In this document: positions 6,660 to 13,101 of the stretch, piece after piece
How positions within the stretch are numbered: position 1 is the stretch's first letter
Layout of the letters: every line of letters starts with the position of its first letter
Source of the DNA: Baffinella frigidus
Taxonomy: Eukaryota; Cryptophyceae; Cryptomonadales; Baffinellaceae
Length of the DNA: 14,953 bases
Reading direction: 5' to 3'
Assembly (NCBI GenBank): GCA_026770585.1
Contig: MU646870.1
Span: 54,431-69,383, forward strand
Notes under the pieces: model-generated
Databases searched by the model: none
Seen by the model: the letters and a program-made list of their open reading frames with translations, nothing else
Told to the model about the DNA's origin: nothing
Position numbers and translations under genes: made by a program

Positions 6660-7215
6660 ACGCCCGCGGCGATCGGCGCCATGCTCATAACCTGACGAGC
6701 CACGAAGCATCGGTTAGAATATCCGCCCTATGTCCCTGCGGATTGCCAACAGGGGTACCTCACTCATAAGAAAGAGCCACCCCATAGGACCCTACAGTAA
6801 GCCTATGCCTAGGGCCCCATGGTGGTCCTAGGGGGGGGGGCGTTTTCTTATGAGCGAGGTAACCCTGTACCGTAGGGTCCTATGGAGTATCCACTTGTGG
6901 GTTGTTCACACGAAATCCGATCGGCGCCATGCTCATCACCTGTCGAGTCACGAAACATCGATTAGGAAATCCGTAGGAATGACCCTATGTCCCTACGGGT
7001 TGGCTACCGTAGGGTCCTAAGGATTATCCACTTGTGGGTTATTCACGAAATGCGATCGGCGCCATGCTCATAACCTGTCTCGCCGCCAAGAATCGGTTAG
7101 GATATCCGCCCTATGTCCCTACGGGTTGCCTACCGTAGGGTCCTATGGATCATCTGTTTGTGGGTTATTCACGAAACCCGATCGGCGGCATGCTCATAAC
7201 CTGTCGATCCATGCG
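6660..7215 (+). repeat. ~126-bp tandem array, about four units
   Basis: GATCGGCGCCATGCTCAT recurs at 6671, 6919, 7054 and 7180 (the last as GATCGGCGGCATG). Each unit contains a GTCCCTACGGGTTG-type segment and TACCGTAGGGTCCTA. Spacings are 248, 135 and 126; the first falls to 128 once the 120-bp insertion of family A copy 8 is removed. No coding signal; the plus frame that starts in the last unit at 7126 is a shadow of repeat and intron DNA. Confidence 0.9.
6748..6869. mobile_element. Family A MITE, copy 8 (inserted in tandem array)
   Basis: AA-CAGGGGTACCTCACTCATAA ... CTTATGAGCGAGGTAACCCTG-TA. Element proper 6750-6867. Neighbouring array units read TTGCC-TA-CCGTAGGG at the equivalent position, so the element duplicated a TA and the left copy later became AA. 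Confidence 0.92.
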
Positions 7216-7500
7216 CCGATCAGTTTCATCGGGTCCTTTGATAAAATTTATCTCAGATTCGGCCATCCGCTCGCTTCTTCCCTCCACACGGTGGAATACG
7301 AGGTTTTCATTTTGAAAGGGGATCCGTTCAATTTCACTTATTTTAGCTCTTTTCAACTACAAAAATTGATCACGTGGCCCCCAGATGCTGGGGGGTCTTG
7401 CCAGATCCGTAGTCCACCGAGTGGCACGTCTCGCCCAGCGCGGACAAGTTGTCAACTTTGTGCGCCCAACAAGTTGTCAACTTTGGAGGTCGGGTGGAGT
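7184..7500. other. No gene recognised downstream of the PRPP synthetase exons
   Basis: The last exon of the minus-strand gene would be expected in this direction, but I find no match to the family's final segment (after PFE). The stretch carries a direct duplication of ACAAGTTGTCAACTTT (near 7444 and 7470). Confidence 0.45.
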
Positions 7501-7516
7501 CGTGGGGGGGTGCAAC

Positions 7517-7582
7517 CTCGAAGGGGGGTCCGTGTCGGTTGAGGGCCTCCGCCATTTGCGGACACGAGTCTGTTAACCACAC
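7517..7582 (-). CDS. PRS: Exon: ribose-phosphate pyrophosphokinase C-terminal region (WLTDSCPQ)
   Basis: Minus-strand exon after an AG at 7583-7584 (gccaacag). It encodes VWLTDSCPQMAEALNRHG and PPFE, 22 codons. The F/V-W-[IL]-TDSCP motif followed ~10 residues later by PFE(V) is characteristic of the C-terminal lobe of plant-like class II PRPP synthetases, which make phosphoribosyl pyrophosphate from ribose 5-phosphate and ATP for nucleotide, histidine and tryptophan synthesis. The donor is GAG|GTTGCA at 7517/7516. It joins in phase 0 to the exon at 8346-8387. A family-typical residue run should follow PFE, but I do not find it, so the final exon is either further away, too diverged to see, or lost. 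Confidence 0.75.
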
Positions 7583-7829
7583 CTGTTGGCGGACACGAAC
7601 CCGTTAGACAGACACACACCCACCGGTACTGCTGTCAGCCGTGACCAGTGTGTGCAGCACTTGAGGACTGTGCCCGACACACGGCCACGTCCCCAAGGTT
7701 CTCATCGACACGTGTACAGCACGTTCGTTAAAACTGGGCTCGCCATGTAACACATTTAGAGCAGGAAATCTAGCACGTAAATGGCAACTGAAAAACATTT
7801 ATCGCGAAAAGTTTGGTCAGACAGAGCTA

Positions 7830-8081
7830 CAGTCCGAACCGGAAGATAAACTCGACCGTGACTGCCTTAACCCATATTCGTAGGAACCCCCCTATGCCCC
7901 TAGGGAATTACCCCGTAGGGCATATGGATTTTGCGAAGTACCCTGGCCAGGGTACTTAAAAAGAATCAGACCTCAGAACCAATTCAAAAGTTGATTCATG
8001 AAAAATTCTAGGGAAATTATCCTCAAAAGTAGCGGGCCTGAATGAAGCGACTGATCCGAGTTTAATTTCCGGTTCGGACTG
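7830..8081. mobile_element. Fold-back element Q
   Basis: CAGTCCGAACCGGAAGATAA (7830-7849) continuing to ACTCG pairs with CGAGTTTAATTTCCGGTTCG...GACTG ending 8081, 25-bp arms with two mismatches. The left flank is TA (7828-7829), the right flank AG. The CAGTCC terminus is shared with element N. The interior holds a perfect 22-bp palindrome AAGTACCCTGGCC... (7936-7957). Confidence 0.7.
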
Positions 8082-8176
8082 AGCTAGGGGGGCCTCGATT
8101 CACTTGTGGAGAATGGCGTTTGCCGCAGTGGGAATTTGAGTTGGGGGGGTTGAGGGAATTTGGGCGGATCTGCGGG

Positions 8177-8324
8177 GATCTCATGTGGAAACACTTTTAA
8201 TTTATAAACTTGAATTACATCAAAATTACTACACGTTTTCTGTAATACTACTAATAAAGATCGTTCTGTGTAGTAAATTTCATTGAACCAAGTTTATAAA
8301 TTAAGAATGTTTCCATGTGAGATC
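8177..8324. mobile_element. Family G fold-back, copy 1
   Basis: Core of AAAATTACTACAC ... GTGTAGTAAATTTC-type ends (about 8221-8284), flanked by ~35-bp arms GATCTCATGTGGAAACAC... and its inverted copy ending 8324. The outer arms are unrelated to those of copies 2-4, although the core is clearly shared. It is located in an intron of the PRPP synthetase gene. Confidence 0.82.
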
Positions 8325-8345
8325 TGAGGGGAGTGGGGATTTGAC

Positions 8346-8387
8346 CCGGTCGAACGGCCCATTTGAGAACTTCTTCCACGAATCGTT
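8346..8387 (-). CDS. PRS: Exon: ribose-phosphate pyrophosphokinase, SWKKF segment
   Basis: A 42-bp minus-strand micro-exon preceded by CTCGATCGCAG (AG at 8388-8389). It encodes NDSWKKFSNGPFDR. The SW-x-[KR]-F segment shortly after THG-x-F is typical of class II PRPP synthetases, and here it sits exactly between the THGNF exon and the WLTDSCP exon. Both junctions are phase 0, so the three exons give one uninterrupted frame. The donor CGG|GTCAAA is weak. At 14 codons the exon alone would not be recognisable; order, phase and motif spacing together make the case. Confidence 0.7.
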
Positions 8388-8496
8388 CTGCGATCGAGGA
8401 AGGAAAAGTGCTCAGTTTATTACGGATCGACACCAACATGGCACCTGGAATTCCCATCAGAAAAGGTGCGTTTATTACGGATCGAACCTAACAGGG

Positions 8497-8648
8497 TAAC
8501 GTCTTGAAAACCGGGTAGTTAGGCCTACGGTATTGCCTACGGTAGGCCGTAGGGCTCCTAGGACTTAATGTTCCGTAGGCACGCCCCAGGTCCCTACGGC
8601 TACCATAGGCGATACCGTAGGCCTAACTACCCGGTTTTCAGGACGTTA
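8497..8648. mobile_element. Fold-back element H, copy 1
   Basis: TAACGTCTTGAAAACCGGGT ... ACCCGGTTTTCAGGACGTTA, with arms extending inward through GTAGTTAGGCCTACGGTAT. The middle repeats the CCTACGGTAGG word. Flanking words CTAACAGGG (left) and CCTATGAAACC (right) are shared with copy 2 and may be part of the element. Confidence 0.82.
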
Positions 8649-8715
8649 GCCTATGAAACCCAACATGGCGACAATTTATTCCCGTCCGTGAAGGCCTTGT
8701 AAGACTAGGACCTTA

Positions 8716-8919
8716 TTGTCGAAATGGGCTCCGCGCGGAAAAAATCGAGGCCAGGTCAGCAACATTTCCCCATTTTTTTGCCTTTTTGTGTCATCTTATG
8801 GGTGGGATATGCTATTTTGAGATAAAAACCATGCCTCAGATAGCATAGAAGTCTATTTTTTGGAAATTTTCCTGATTTCCTGACCTGACCTCGATTCCGC
8901 GCGAAGCCCATTTCGACAA
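8716..8919. mobile_element. Fold-back element I
   Basis: Arms of about 44 bp: TTGTCGAAATGGGCTCCGCG (8716-8735) and onward pair with ...GCGCGAAGCCCATTTCGACAA ending 8919, with several mismatches. The interior is T-rich with a loose GATAGCAT/ATGCTAT inverted word. It is MITE-sized and intronic. The overlapping minus-strand frame is an artefact. Confidence 0.8.
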
Positions 8920-9067
8920 AACTGCCAAAAAGGGAACAGGTACCGCTGTGCAAAACGTCCTTTTTTCGCAAACCACCTATCGGAAAATCGAAAACGCCTA
9001 AGGAGGTTGGGTGCGCGAAACGGTTGACTAAGTCAACTTACGTGGAAGTTGCCGAGAGTTGACTAAC

Positions 9068-9175
9068 CTGGAAGTTGCCGTGGGTGACGAAGAGGGAGAC
9101 GGTTTTGGCGCCGCTGTTCCGAAGGAGTTCCCCGCAGCGAAGGGACGTGTGCCCCGAGATGATAATATCGTCCAC
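9068..9175 (-). CDS. PRS: Exon: ribose-phosphate pyrophosphokinase, PRPP-binding loop
   Basis: A 108-bp minus-strand exon (36 codons, phase 0 at both ends) with acceptor CAATGCAG|G and donor CAG|GTTAGT. It opens with VDDIIISGHTSL, the phosphoribosyltransferase-type PRPP-binding loop (usual form VDD-x-x-x-[ST]-G-G-T). It continues with GELLRNSGAK and ends VTHGNFQ, matching the block order of class II PRPP synthetases (loop, helix, GA, THG-x-F). His replaces the second Gly of the usual SGGT, which could affect activity or be a lineage trait. Upstream exons for the N-terminal lobe should lie at higher coordinates but were not found. The acceptor and first 50 bp of this exon are repeated at 9330-9379 and 9538-9587. 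Confidence 0.8.
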
Positions 9176-9329
9176 CTGCATTGGGGAAAAGATTCATGTC
9201 AATGAAAACGAGCGAGGAAACGGGATGCTGGCCCTAAATAAAATTTAGTTAAGGCCCTAATTAAATTTAGTTGGGGCCCTAATTAGCCTTGGTCGAACTC
9301 CTATGGCAATTTGAGAACGGTTCCATGGA

Positions 9330-9379
9330 AGTTCCCCGCAGCGGAGAGACGTGTGCCCCGAGATGATGATATCGTCCAC
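9330..9379 (-). pseudogene. Partial exon duplicate 1 (PRPP-binding loop)
   Basis: Minus strand: acceptor CGAATTTCAG|G then 50 bp coding VDDIIISGHTSLRCGEL, then divergence into intron sequence. Loop residues are intact but the second half of the exon is missing. No matching donor follows, so it could act only as a decoy acceptor. Confidence 0.75.
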
Positions 9380-9537
9380 CTGAAATTCGGGAAATGGTTT
9401 AAGGCCAATGAAAACGGGCGAGGAAACGGGATTCTGGCCCTGATTGGATTTAGTTAAGGCCCTAATTAAATTTGATTAGGGTCCTAATTAACCTTGGTCC
9501 AACTCATCTGATTTTGTTTGAGAACTATTGTGCAGGG

Positions 9538-9587
9538 AGTTCCCCGCAGCGAAGGGACGTGTGCCCTGAGATCATGATGACATCCAC
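9538..9587 (-). pseudogene. Partial exon duplicate 2 (mutated PRPP-binding loop)
   Basis: Minus strand: acceptor TTTGCAG|G then 50 bp reading VDVIMISGHTSLRCGEL. The second Asp of the VDD loop is Val, an expected inactivating change, consistent with a non-functional fragment. Confidence 0.72.
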
Positions 9588-9598
9588 CTGCAAACATC

Positions 9599-9740
9599 TT
9601 TTCGGGTATCAGATTTCGGGTATCAGGATTCGGGTATGATGTTTCGGGTATCAGGTGTCGGGTATCAGGTTTCGGGTTTCGGGTTCCGGGTTTCGATTTT
9701 CGGGTTGAGGGTTCGGGTCTCAGTGCTCAGGGTTCAGAGT
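9599..9740 (+). repeat. Degenerate telomere-like array (TTTCGGG/GGGTATCAG type)
   Basis: Repeats of TTTCGGGTATCAGG pass into TTTCGGG and TTCAGGG variants. It abuts the truncated third exon-A repeat unit. 9741-9838 is a short spacer with no feature. Confidence 0.75.
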
Positions 9741-9839
9741 TCATTGTTTAGTGCTCGGGGCAGAGACAACGGAGCTAAGAGAGAGGTGTGATGAAGGCTA
9801 GTAGATTTTTGCATCACTCAATTTCAGGCGTGCGAGTAA

Positions 9840-9905
9840 TAAAAAAGAAGAAGAAGAAACAGAAGACGAAGAAGAAGAATAAACAGAAGACGAAGACGAA
9901 GTTTG
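9840..9905 (+). repeat. GAA/GAC-rich low-complexity tract
   Basis: AAGAAGAAGAAGAAACAGAAGACG-type triplets. Further tracts lie at about 10034-10066 and 10168-10202. The long frames here encode K/E-rich or F/L-rich peptides that merely reflect the triplets. Confidence 0.9.
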
Positions 9906-9934
9906 GCGCGGTGTGCAGATGCCCCTGACAGGTC

Positions 9935-9960
9935 CCTAAACCCTAAACCCTGAACCCTGG
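9935..9960 (-). repeat. Short CCCTAAA block in reverse orientation
   Basis: CCCTAAACCCTAAACCCTGAACCCT, the only interstitial telomere-like block reading C-rich on the plus strand. All others in 9600-11270 read G-rich. Confidence 0.85.
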
Positions 9961-10228
9961 CGCGGTATTTTCTTGGTGTGGAAGTATCAAAAGAAGAAGT
10001 GTGGTGAGAATAATAAATGTGGTTGAGAGAAATAAAAGAAGAAAAAGAAGAAAAAGAAGAAGAAGGGTGGTGAATACCAGGACGATGATTGGCGATCGAC
10101 GGAGACGCGCCAGACTGATCATTTGATAAGAACCATAAAAAGGGGGGAAGAAAGCAAAGTTGACAAAAACGAAGAAGCAGAAGAAGCAGAAGAAGAAGAC
10201 AAAGGAGATCACAAAGCAGGGGGGCGAA

Positions 10229-10420
10229 TACAGTCCAGCTACCCTAACACAGGCTACCGTAACACATACTTACCCTCCACACATACTCCTTCGGCCGGCC
10301 CCCGATTTCCCCCTGCAAGGAAGTATGCCTGAAGGGTGGACACCATAACGCATACCTACCCTCCACACATACTCAATCAGTCCGGCCCCGACGGGTATGT
10401 GTTAGGGTAGGTGGACTGTA
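10229..10420. mobile_element. Element N, TA-flanked MITE with paralogous empty site
   Basis: TA-CAGTCCAGCTACCCTAACAC ... GTGTTAGGGTAGGTGGACTG-TA. The CAGT terminus and TA flanks are typical of Tc1/mariner-like elements. The interior contains two copies of TACCCTCCACACATACTC. Right flank CCAGGATGATGTGACGATCGACGG resembles 10077-10101, where GAATACCAGG shows a single TA and no element. Confidence 0.87.
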
Positions 10421-10480
10421 CCAGGATGATGTGACGATCGACGGGGTTCCCCTCCAGGACCACCATCTTCCCGTCCTCTG

Positions 10481-10640
10481 TGTTAGAGTTCAGGGTTTAG
10501 GGTGTAGGGTTTAGGGTGTAAGGTGTAGGGTGTAGGGTTCAGGGTGTAGGGTGTAGGGTGTAGGGTTTAGGGTGTAGGGTGTAGGGTGTAGGGTTTAGGG
10601 TTTAGGGTTTAGGTTTTAAGATTTAGGATTCAGGGTGTAG
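10481..10640 (+). repeat. Telomere-like array, TGTAGGG-dominated
   Basis: Heptamers of TTTAGGG and TGTAGGG in tandem, with TTCAGGG and TTTAGGT at the edges. Preceded at 10449-10476 by CCCTCCAGGACCACCATCTT, a block that also precedes the next array. Confidence 0.9.
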
Positions 10641-10678
10641 TATGTTGCCCTCCAGGACCACCATCTTGCTTTCCTCTG

Positions 10679-10797
10679 GTAGGGTTTCGGGTTTCGGGTT
10701 TCGGGTTTCGGGTTTAAGGTTCAGGGTTTAGGGTTAAGGGTTAAGGGTTTAGGGTGTAGGGTTTAGGGTGTAGGGTTTAGGGTGTAGGGTGTAGGGT
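10679..10797 (+). repeat. Telomere-like array, TTTCGGG then TTTAGGG/TGTAGGG
   Basis: Four TTTCGGG units at the start, then TTTAAGG, TTCAGGG, TTAAGGG, TTTAGGG and TGTAGGG units. Preceded at 10648-10678 by CCCTCCAGGACCACCATCTT. Confidence 0.9.
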
Positions 10798-11040
10798 CGT
10801 AAAAAACGGTAGGAGGGGGGCTCCTACCGTAGGTAATCCGTAGGCTCTAAGTACCTCGCCTGCGTTTTGTATGATTGACAGCCATCTTAACCCATACTCT
10901 GCGGGCCACCGCTCAGGAGTTACTCCGACGACCTTAACCACTAGCACTAAGCCACGACCGCCGTATGTGGTTAAACGGGACTTGTAGGCTCTCTCCAGGA
11001 CGACCCAGGACGACCATCTTGCGGTCCCATGCGCGCCACG
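10798..11040. other. Spacer without recognised gene
   Basis: Contains a hairpin ACGGTAGGAGGGGGGCTCCTACCGT (10807-10831), closely followed by ACCGTAGG-type words. On the minus strand there is a TGGCTTAGTG...GTGGTTAAGG stretch that looks faintly tRNA-like but does not fold convincingly. It ends in CTCCAGGACGACC...ACCATCTTGC before the next array. Confidence 0.5.
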
Positions 11041-11268
11041 CTTAGGGTTCAGAGTTTGGGGTTTGGGGTTTAGGGTTCAGGGTTTTGGGTTCAGGGTTCA
11101 GGGTTCAGGGTTTTGGGTTTTGGGTTCAGGGTTCAGGGTTTTGGGTTCAGGGTTCAGGGTTCAGGGTTTTGGGTTCAGGGTTCAGGGTTCAGGGTTTTGG
11201 GTTCAGGGTTTGGGTGCAGGGTTCAGGGTTCAGGGTTTTGGGTTCAGGGTTCAGGGTTTAGGGTGTAG
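11041..11268 (+). repeat. Telomere-like array, TTCAGGG/TTTTGGG-dominated
   Basis: About 32 heptamers. TTCAGGG and TTTTGGG predominate, in a higher-order pattern of one TTTTGGG followed by two or three TTCAGGG. Heptamers give a three-unit (21-bp) reading cycle, which explains the repetitive GFRVQ-type open frame across it. Confidence 0.92.
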
Positions 11269-11269
11269 T

Positions 11270-11790
11270 CCGATGGCATGCTAACAGACAACCACGAACG
11301 AGAGTGCCGCGAATACGAACCTTCTGCGAAGCAATCTGAGATCACGGGAGAGGCAGGGGGTTACTACACAAAGGCCCACTTTTAAAAGCACATCGGTTTC
11401 AAACAGGCCCCTCTAGCATTCTCGCGTGGTTAAAACCCCTTTTGTACTGGAGCTTCTGCGCTAAATATGTTTTATGACGAGCCCCGTTTCAGTAAGGCAG
11501 AGCTAGCTACGCGGGAGAGCTACATGTCATTTTACGCCCTGCGTCCATCTATTATTTCCCCTTGAATGCGGCAAAAGTTACCGGAAATGCCCAACATAAT
11601 TGACTTTGACGGAAAAGTAACCGCAGGATATGTTTGAAATGGCTCCAAGAACCCATCTAGTCCTCCCCCGTAGAGGAGGCAGGGGGCGGGACCTGAGGAC
11701 ATCCGCGTACAGATAAGCGTTGGAAACCCCACAAAGTACCTGCAAGGGGGGGCTCCTTGATTTCAGCGACTTTCACGTGCCGGTAAGCGA
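11270..11790. other. Unique-looking region, no gene recognised
   Basis: About 520 bp of mixed composition without long inverted repeats or a recognised exon. The 66-codon minus-strand frame (11532-11732) has no domain I recognise. It may be intron or intergenic DNA. Confidence 0.45.
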
Positions 11791-11926
11791 ATCTCCATAC
11801 AAGTATTAATTAATTGCTTTCGGGCAACGAAAATTACTACACGATTTGCTCATAAAAGTAATAGTAAAGCATTTGTGTAGTAAATTTCGTTGCGCCAAAA
11901 GCAATTAATTAATACGTTTGTGGAGA
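11791..11926. mobile_element. Family G fold-back, copy 2
   Basis: Outer arms ATCTCCATACAAGTATTAAT... and ...AATTAATACGTTTGTGGAGAT surround the family core (CAACGAAAATTACTACACG ... GTGTAGTAAATTTCGTTG). The arms match copy 4 but not copies 1 and 3. Confidence 0.85.
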
Positions 11927-12256
11927 TGAAAGGGAGAGTTATGCAGTGGCATGGATGCAACAATATTTTGCGCTGGCCACGCCAGGTCACAAATCAGCAT
12001 TCGAGGTTGAGGCACCCTCCTTTTACGTGTGCAGACACGTGCCCGTCTGGCTCCGCGCTCCAAAGGATGCTCTATGGCTAAAAATTACTACAGTACAACG
12101 CAAGGCAGTCACCTCGGACAGTTGGCTTCGGCGTCCGCGTGACCGGTCACGCGGGCGTTCACGAGCCTGCCGGCGGGGCGGAGGGAGCCTCAACCTCAGC
12201 GCCGAGGCTCTGTCGCAGGCAGGCACTACCACTGCTGCTGATTGCGTTTCTCAAAC
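11927..12256. other. No gene recognised; small palindromes
   Basis: Includes CCGCGTGACCGGTCACGCGG near 12134 (perfect 20-bp palindrome), CCTCAGCGCCGAGG near 12195, and a half-core of family G (AAAATTACTACAG at 12080). 12237-12256 is one side of a site whose intact counterpart is at 12797-12830. Confidence 0.5.
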
Positions 12257-12427
12257 TTAACAGGGCAACGGCCTGGAAATGGGGTAGTTACGCCTACGGC
12301 ATTGCCTAGGACCTCCTACCGTAGGCCGAGACGTTCTGGTCCTAGGATCCCTCGGCCTACGGTAGGAGGTCCTAGGCAATGCCGTATGCCTAGCTACCCC
12401 ATTTTCAGGCCGTTAGACTATGAAACC
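12257..12427. mobile_element. Fold-back element H, copy 2 (with paralogous empty site)
   Basis: The inverted arms AACGGCCTGGAAATGGGGTA... and ...CCCCATTTTCAGGCCGTT span 12267-12414, and the inner palindromic words CCTACCGTAGGCC and CCTAGGATCC are present. The sequence on either side (CTGATTGCGTTTCTCAAAC and GCGTCGCAACG) is found nearly contiguous at 12797-12830. Element limits are therefore about 12257-12427, including TTAACAGGG and CTATGAAACC. Confidence 0.82.
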
Positions 12428-12491
12428 GCGTCGCAACGAGTAAGCGAGAGTTGTGCTGGTCGACAGCATCTGCGCCGAGGCTGGACCAGAT

Positions 12492-12540
12492 GCCCTTGGA
12501 ACCGTTAAACCCTTGGAGCCGTTGACCCTTGGAGCCATTC
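12492..12540 (+). repeat. ~17-bp tandem repeat, three units
   Basis: CCCTTGGAACCGTTAAA, CCCTTGGAGCCGTTGA and CCCTTGGAGCCATT follow one another. Confidence 0.75.
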
Positions 12541-12566
12541 CCGAAAAGTGTACGAACAAGGCGCGG

Positions 12567-12795
12567 CGAGCGCTGCCACTCGAGGCTAGAAATGTGACTA
12601 TTTTAAAAGTTTTAAGTTTACAAACCCTTTACAAGTGGACTGTTATGTAGTAATTTTCACACAAATATCGCGTGTGGTCACGTTCCTGGAGGAATTCCTC
12701 CAGGAACGTGACCAAGCCTGCCCGTGACTGGTACTAAATTTAACAACCCCGCATTTAAAATACTCCCTCTTCCAGCCTTGAGTGGCTGCTCGCTG
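12567..12795. mobile_element. Fold-back element L containing palindrome K1
   Basis: GAGCGCTGCCACTCGAGGCTAG... with ACTATTTTAAA and AAGTTTACAAACC on the left pairs loosely with ...TTTAACAACCCC, TTTAAAATACTCCC and CCAGCCTTGAGTGGCTGCTC on the right. The loop carries half of a family G core (TATGTAGTAATTTTCACAC) and the 40-bp perfect palindrome at 12675-12714. Confidence 0.7.
12675..12714. repeat. Perfect 40-bp palindrome K1
   Basis: TGGTCACGTTCCTGGAGGAA followed by its exact reverse complement, with no spacer. The right-hand flank AGCCTGCCCGTGACTGGTAC and onward (to ~12784) is shared with the palindrome at 13102. Confidence 0.95.
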
Positions 12796-12867
12796 CTGAT
12801 TGCGTGTCTCAAACTGCGTGCGTCGCAACGCCAGAGTGCACAGTACGCAAGTCATCTTGGTTATCCG

Positions 12868-13059
12868 CGCCCGGACACGAACAGGTCTACGTCCCTTCAA
12901 ACTCGTGCCTTCATTTCAAAGAAATAATTCAAATCTGTGTTCTTTTTCGATAATTTCGATCAATCTCGCCAATTTTCGCCCTTTGATGTAAAAAAACGCA
13001 ACGTTTCCGAAGACATAAATAGTGTCTTCGCGAAACGTAGACCTGTTCGCCTCCGGGCG
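12868..13059. mobile_element. Fold-back element R
   Basis: CGCCCGGACACGAACAGGTC (12868-12887) and TACG pair with ACGTAGACCTGTTCGCCTCCGGGCG ending 13059, with one or two mismatches. A second hairpin ACGTTTCCGAAGACA...TGTCTTCGCGAAACGT lies next to the right arm, and its 3' side overlaps that arm. Confidence 0.75.
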
Positions 13060-13101
13060 TGGGTGGCATGGGTAGAAGTTCCTCCCTAAACGCTTGGAAA
13101 T

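Larger units (their letters stand above)
7583..8345 (-). other. Intron of the PRPP synthetase gene carrying elements Q and G1
   Basis: 763 bp between the exons at 8346 and 7582, with donor CGG|GTCAAA and acceptor CAACAG|G on the minus strand. It contains fold-back Q (7830-8081) and G copy 1 (8177-8324). The latter ends only 21 bp from the donor. 7600-7827 shows nothing recognisable. Confidence 0.65.
8388..9067 (-). other. Intron of the PRPP synthetase gene carrying elements H1 and I
   Basis: 680 bp with donor CAG|GTTAGT (9068/9067) and acceptor CGCAG (to 8388). It contains fold-back H copy 1 (8497-8648) and fold-back I (8716-8919). Near the donor, CGTGGAAGTTGCCG and CCTGGAAGTTGCCG (9041-9080) form a short duplication of the exon end. 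8920-9040 is otherwise featureless. Confidence 0.65.
9126..9591. repeat. ~206-bp tandem duplication spanning exon start and intron
   Basis: Units begin at AGTTCCCCGCAGCG at 9126, 9330 and 9538 (periods 204 and 208). Each holds the first 50 bp of the exon plus upstream intron with AATTAAATTTAGTT/GGCCCTAATTA words. The third unit stops at about 9591, where GGGTATCAG repeats begin. Confidence 0.9.

Noticed and set aside
2203-6869. Family A and C series considered as a CRISPR array or terminator series
   Set aside because: The repeats are 100-120 bp fold-backs with TA flanks, variable spacing and mixed orientation in a eukaryotic context, which fits MITEs and not CRISPR or terminators.
7126-7542. 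138-codon plus-strand frame
   Set aside because: It begins in the last unit of the 126-bp tandem array and runs antisense across the 3' side of the PRPP synthetase gene region. No domain is recognised and the minus strand explains part of it.
10880-10980. tRNA-like stretch on the minus strand (TGGCTTAGTG...GTGGTTAAGG)
   Set aside because: A box A-like word is present, but no good box B, acceptor stem or anticodon stem could be drawn. At most it is a decayed tRNA-derived repeat.
11063-11284. Plus-strand frame with a GFRVQ/GSGF repeat peptide
   Set aside because: Heptamer telomere-like repeats are read in all frames every 21 bp. The peptide repeat follows from the DNA repeat.
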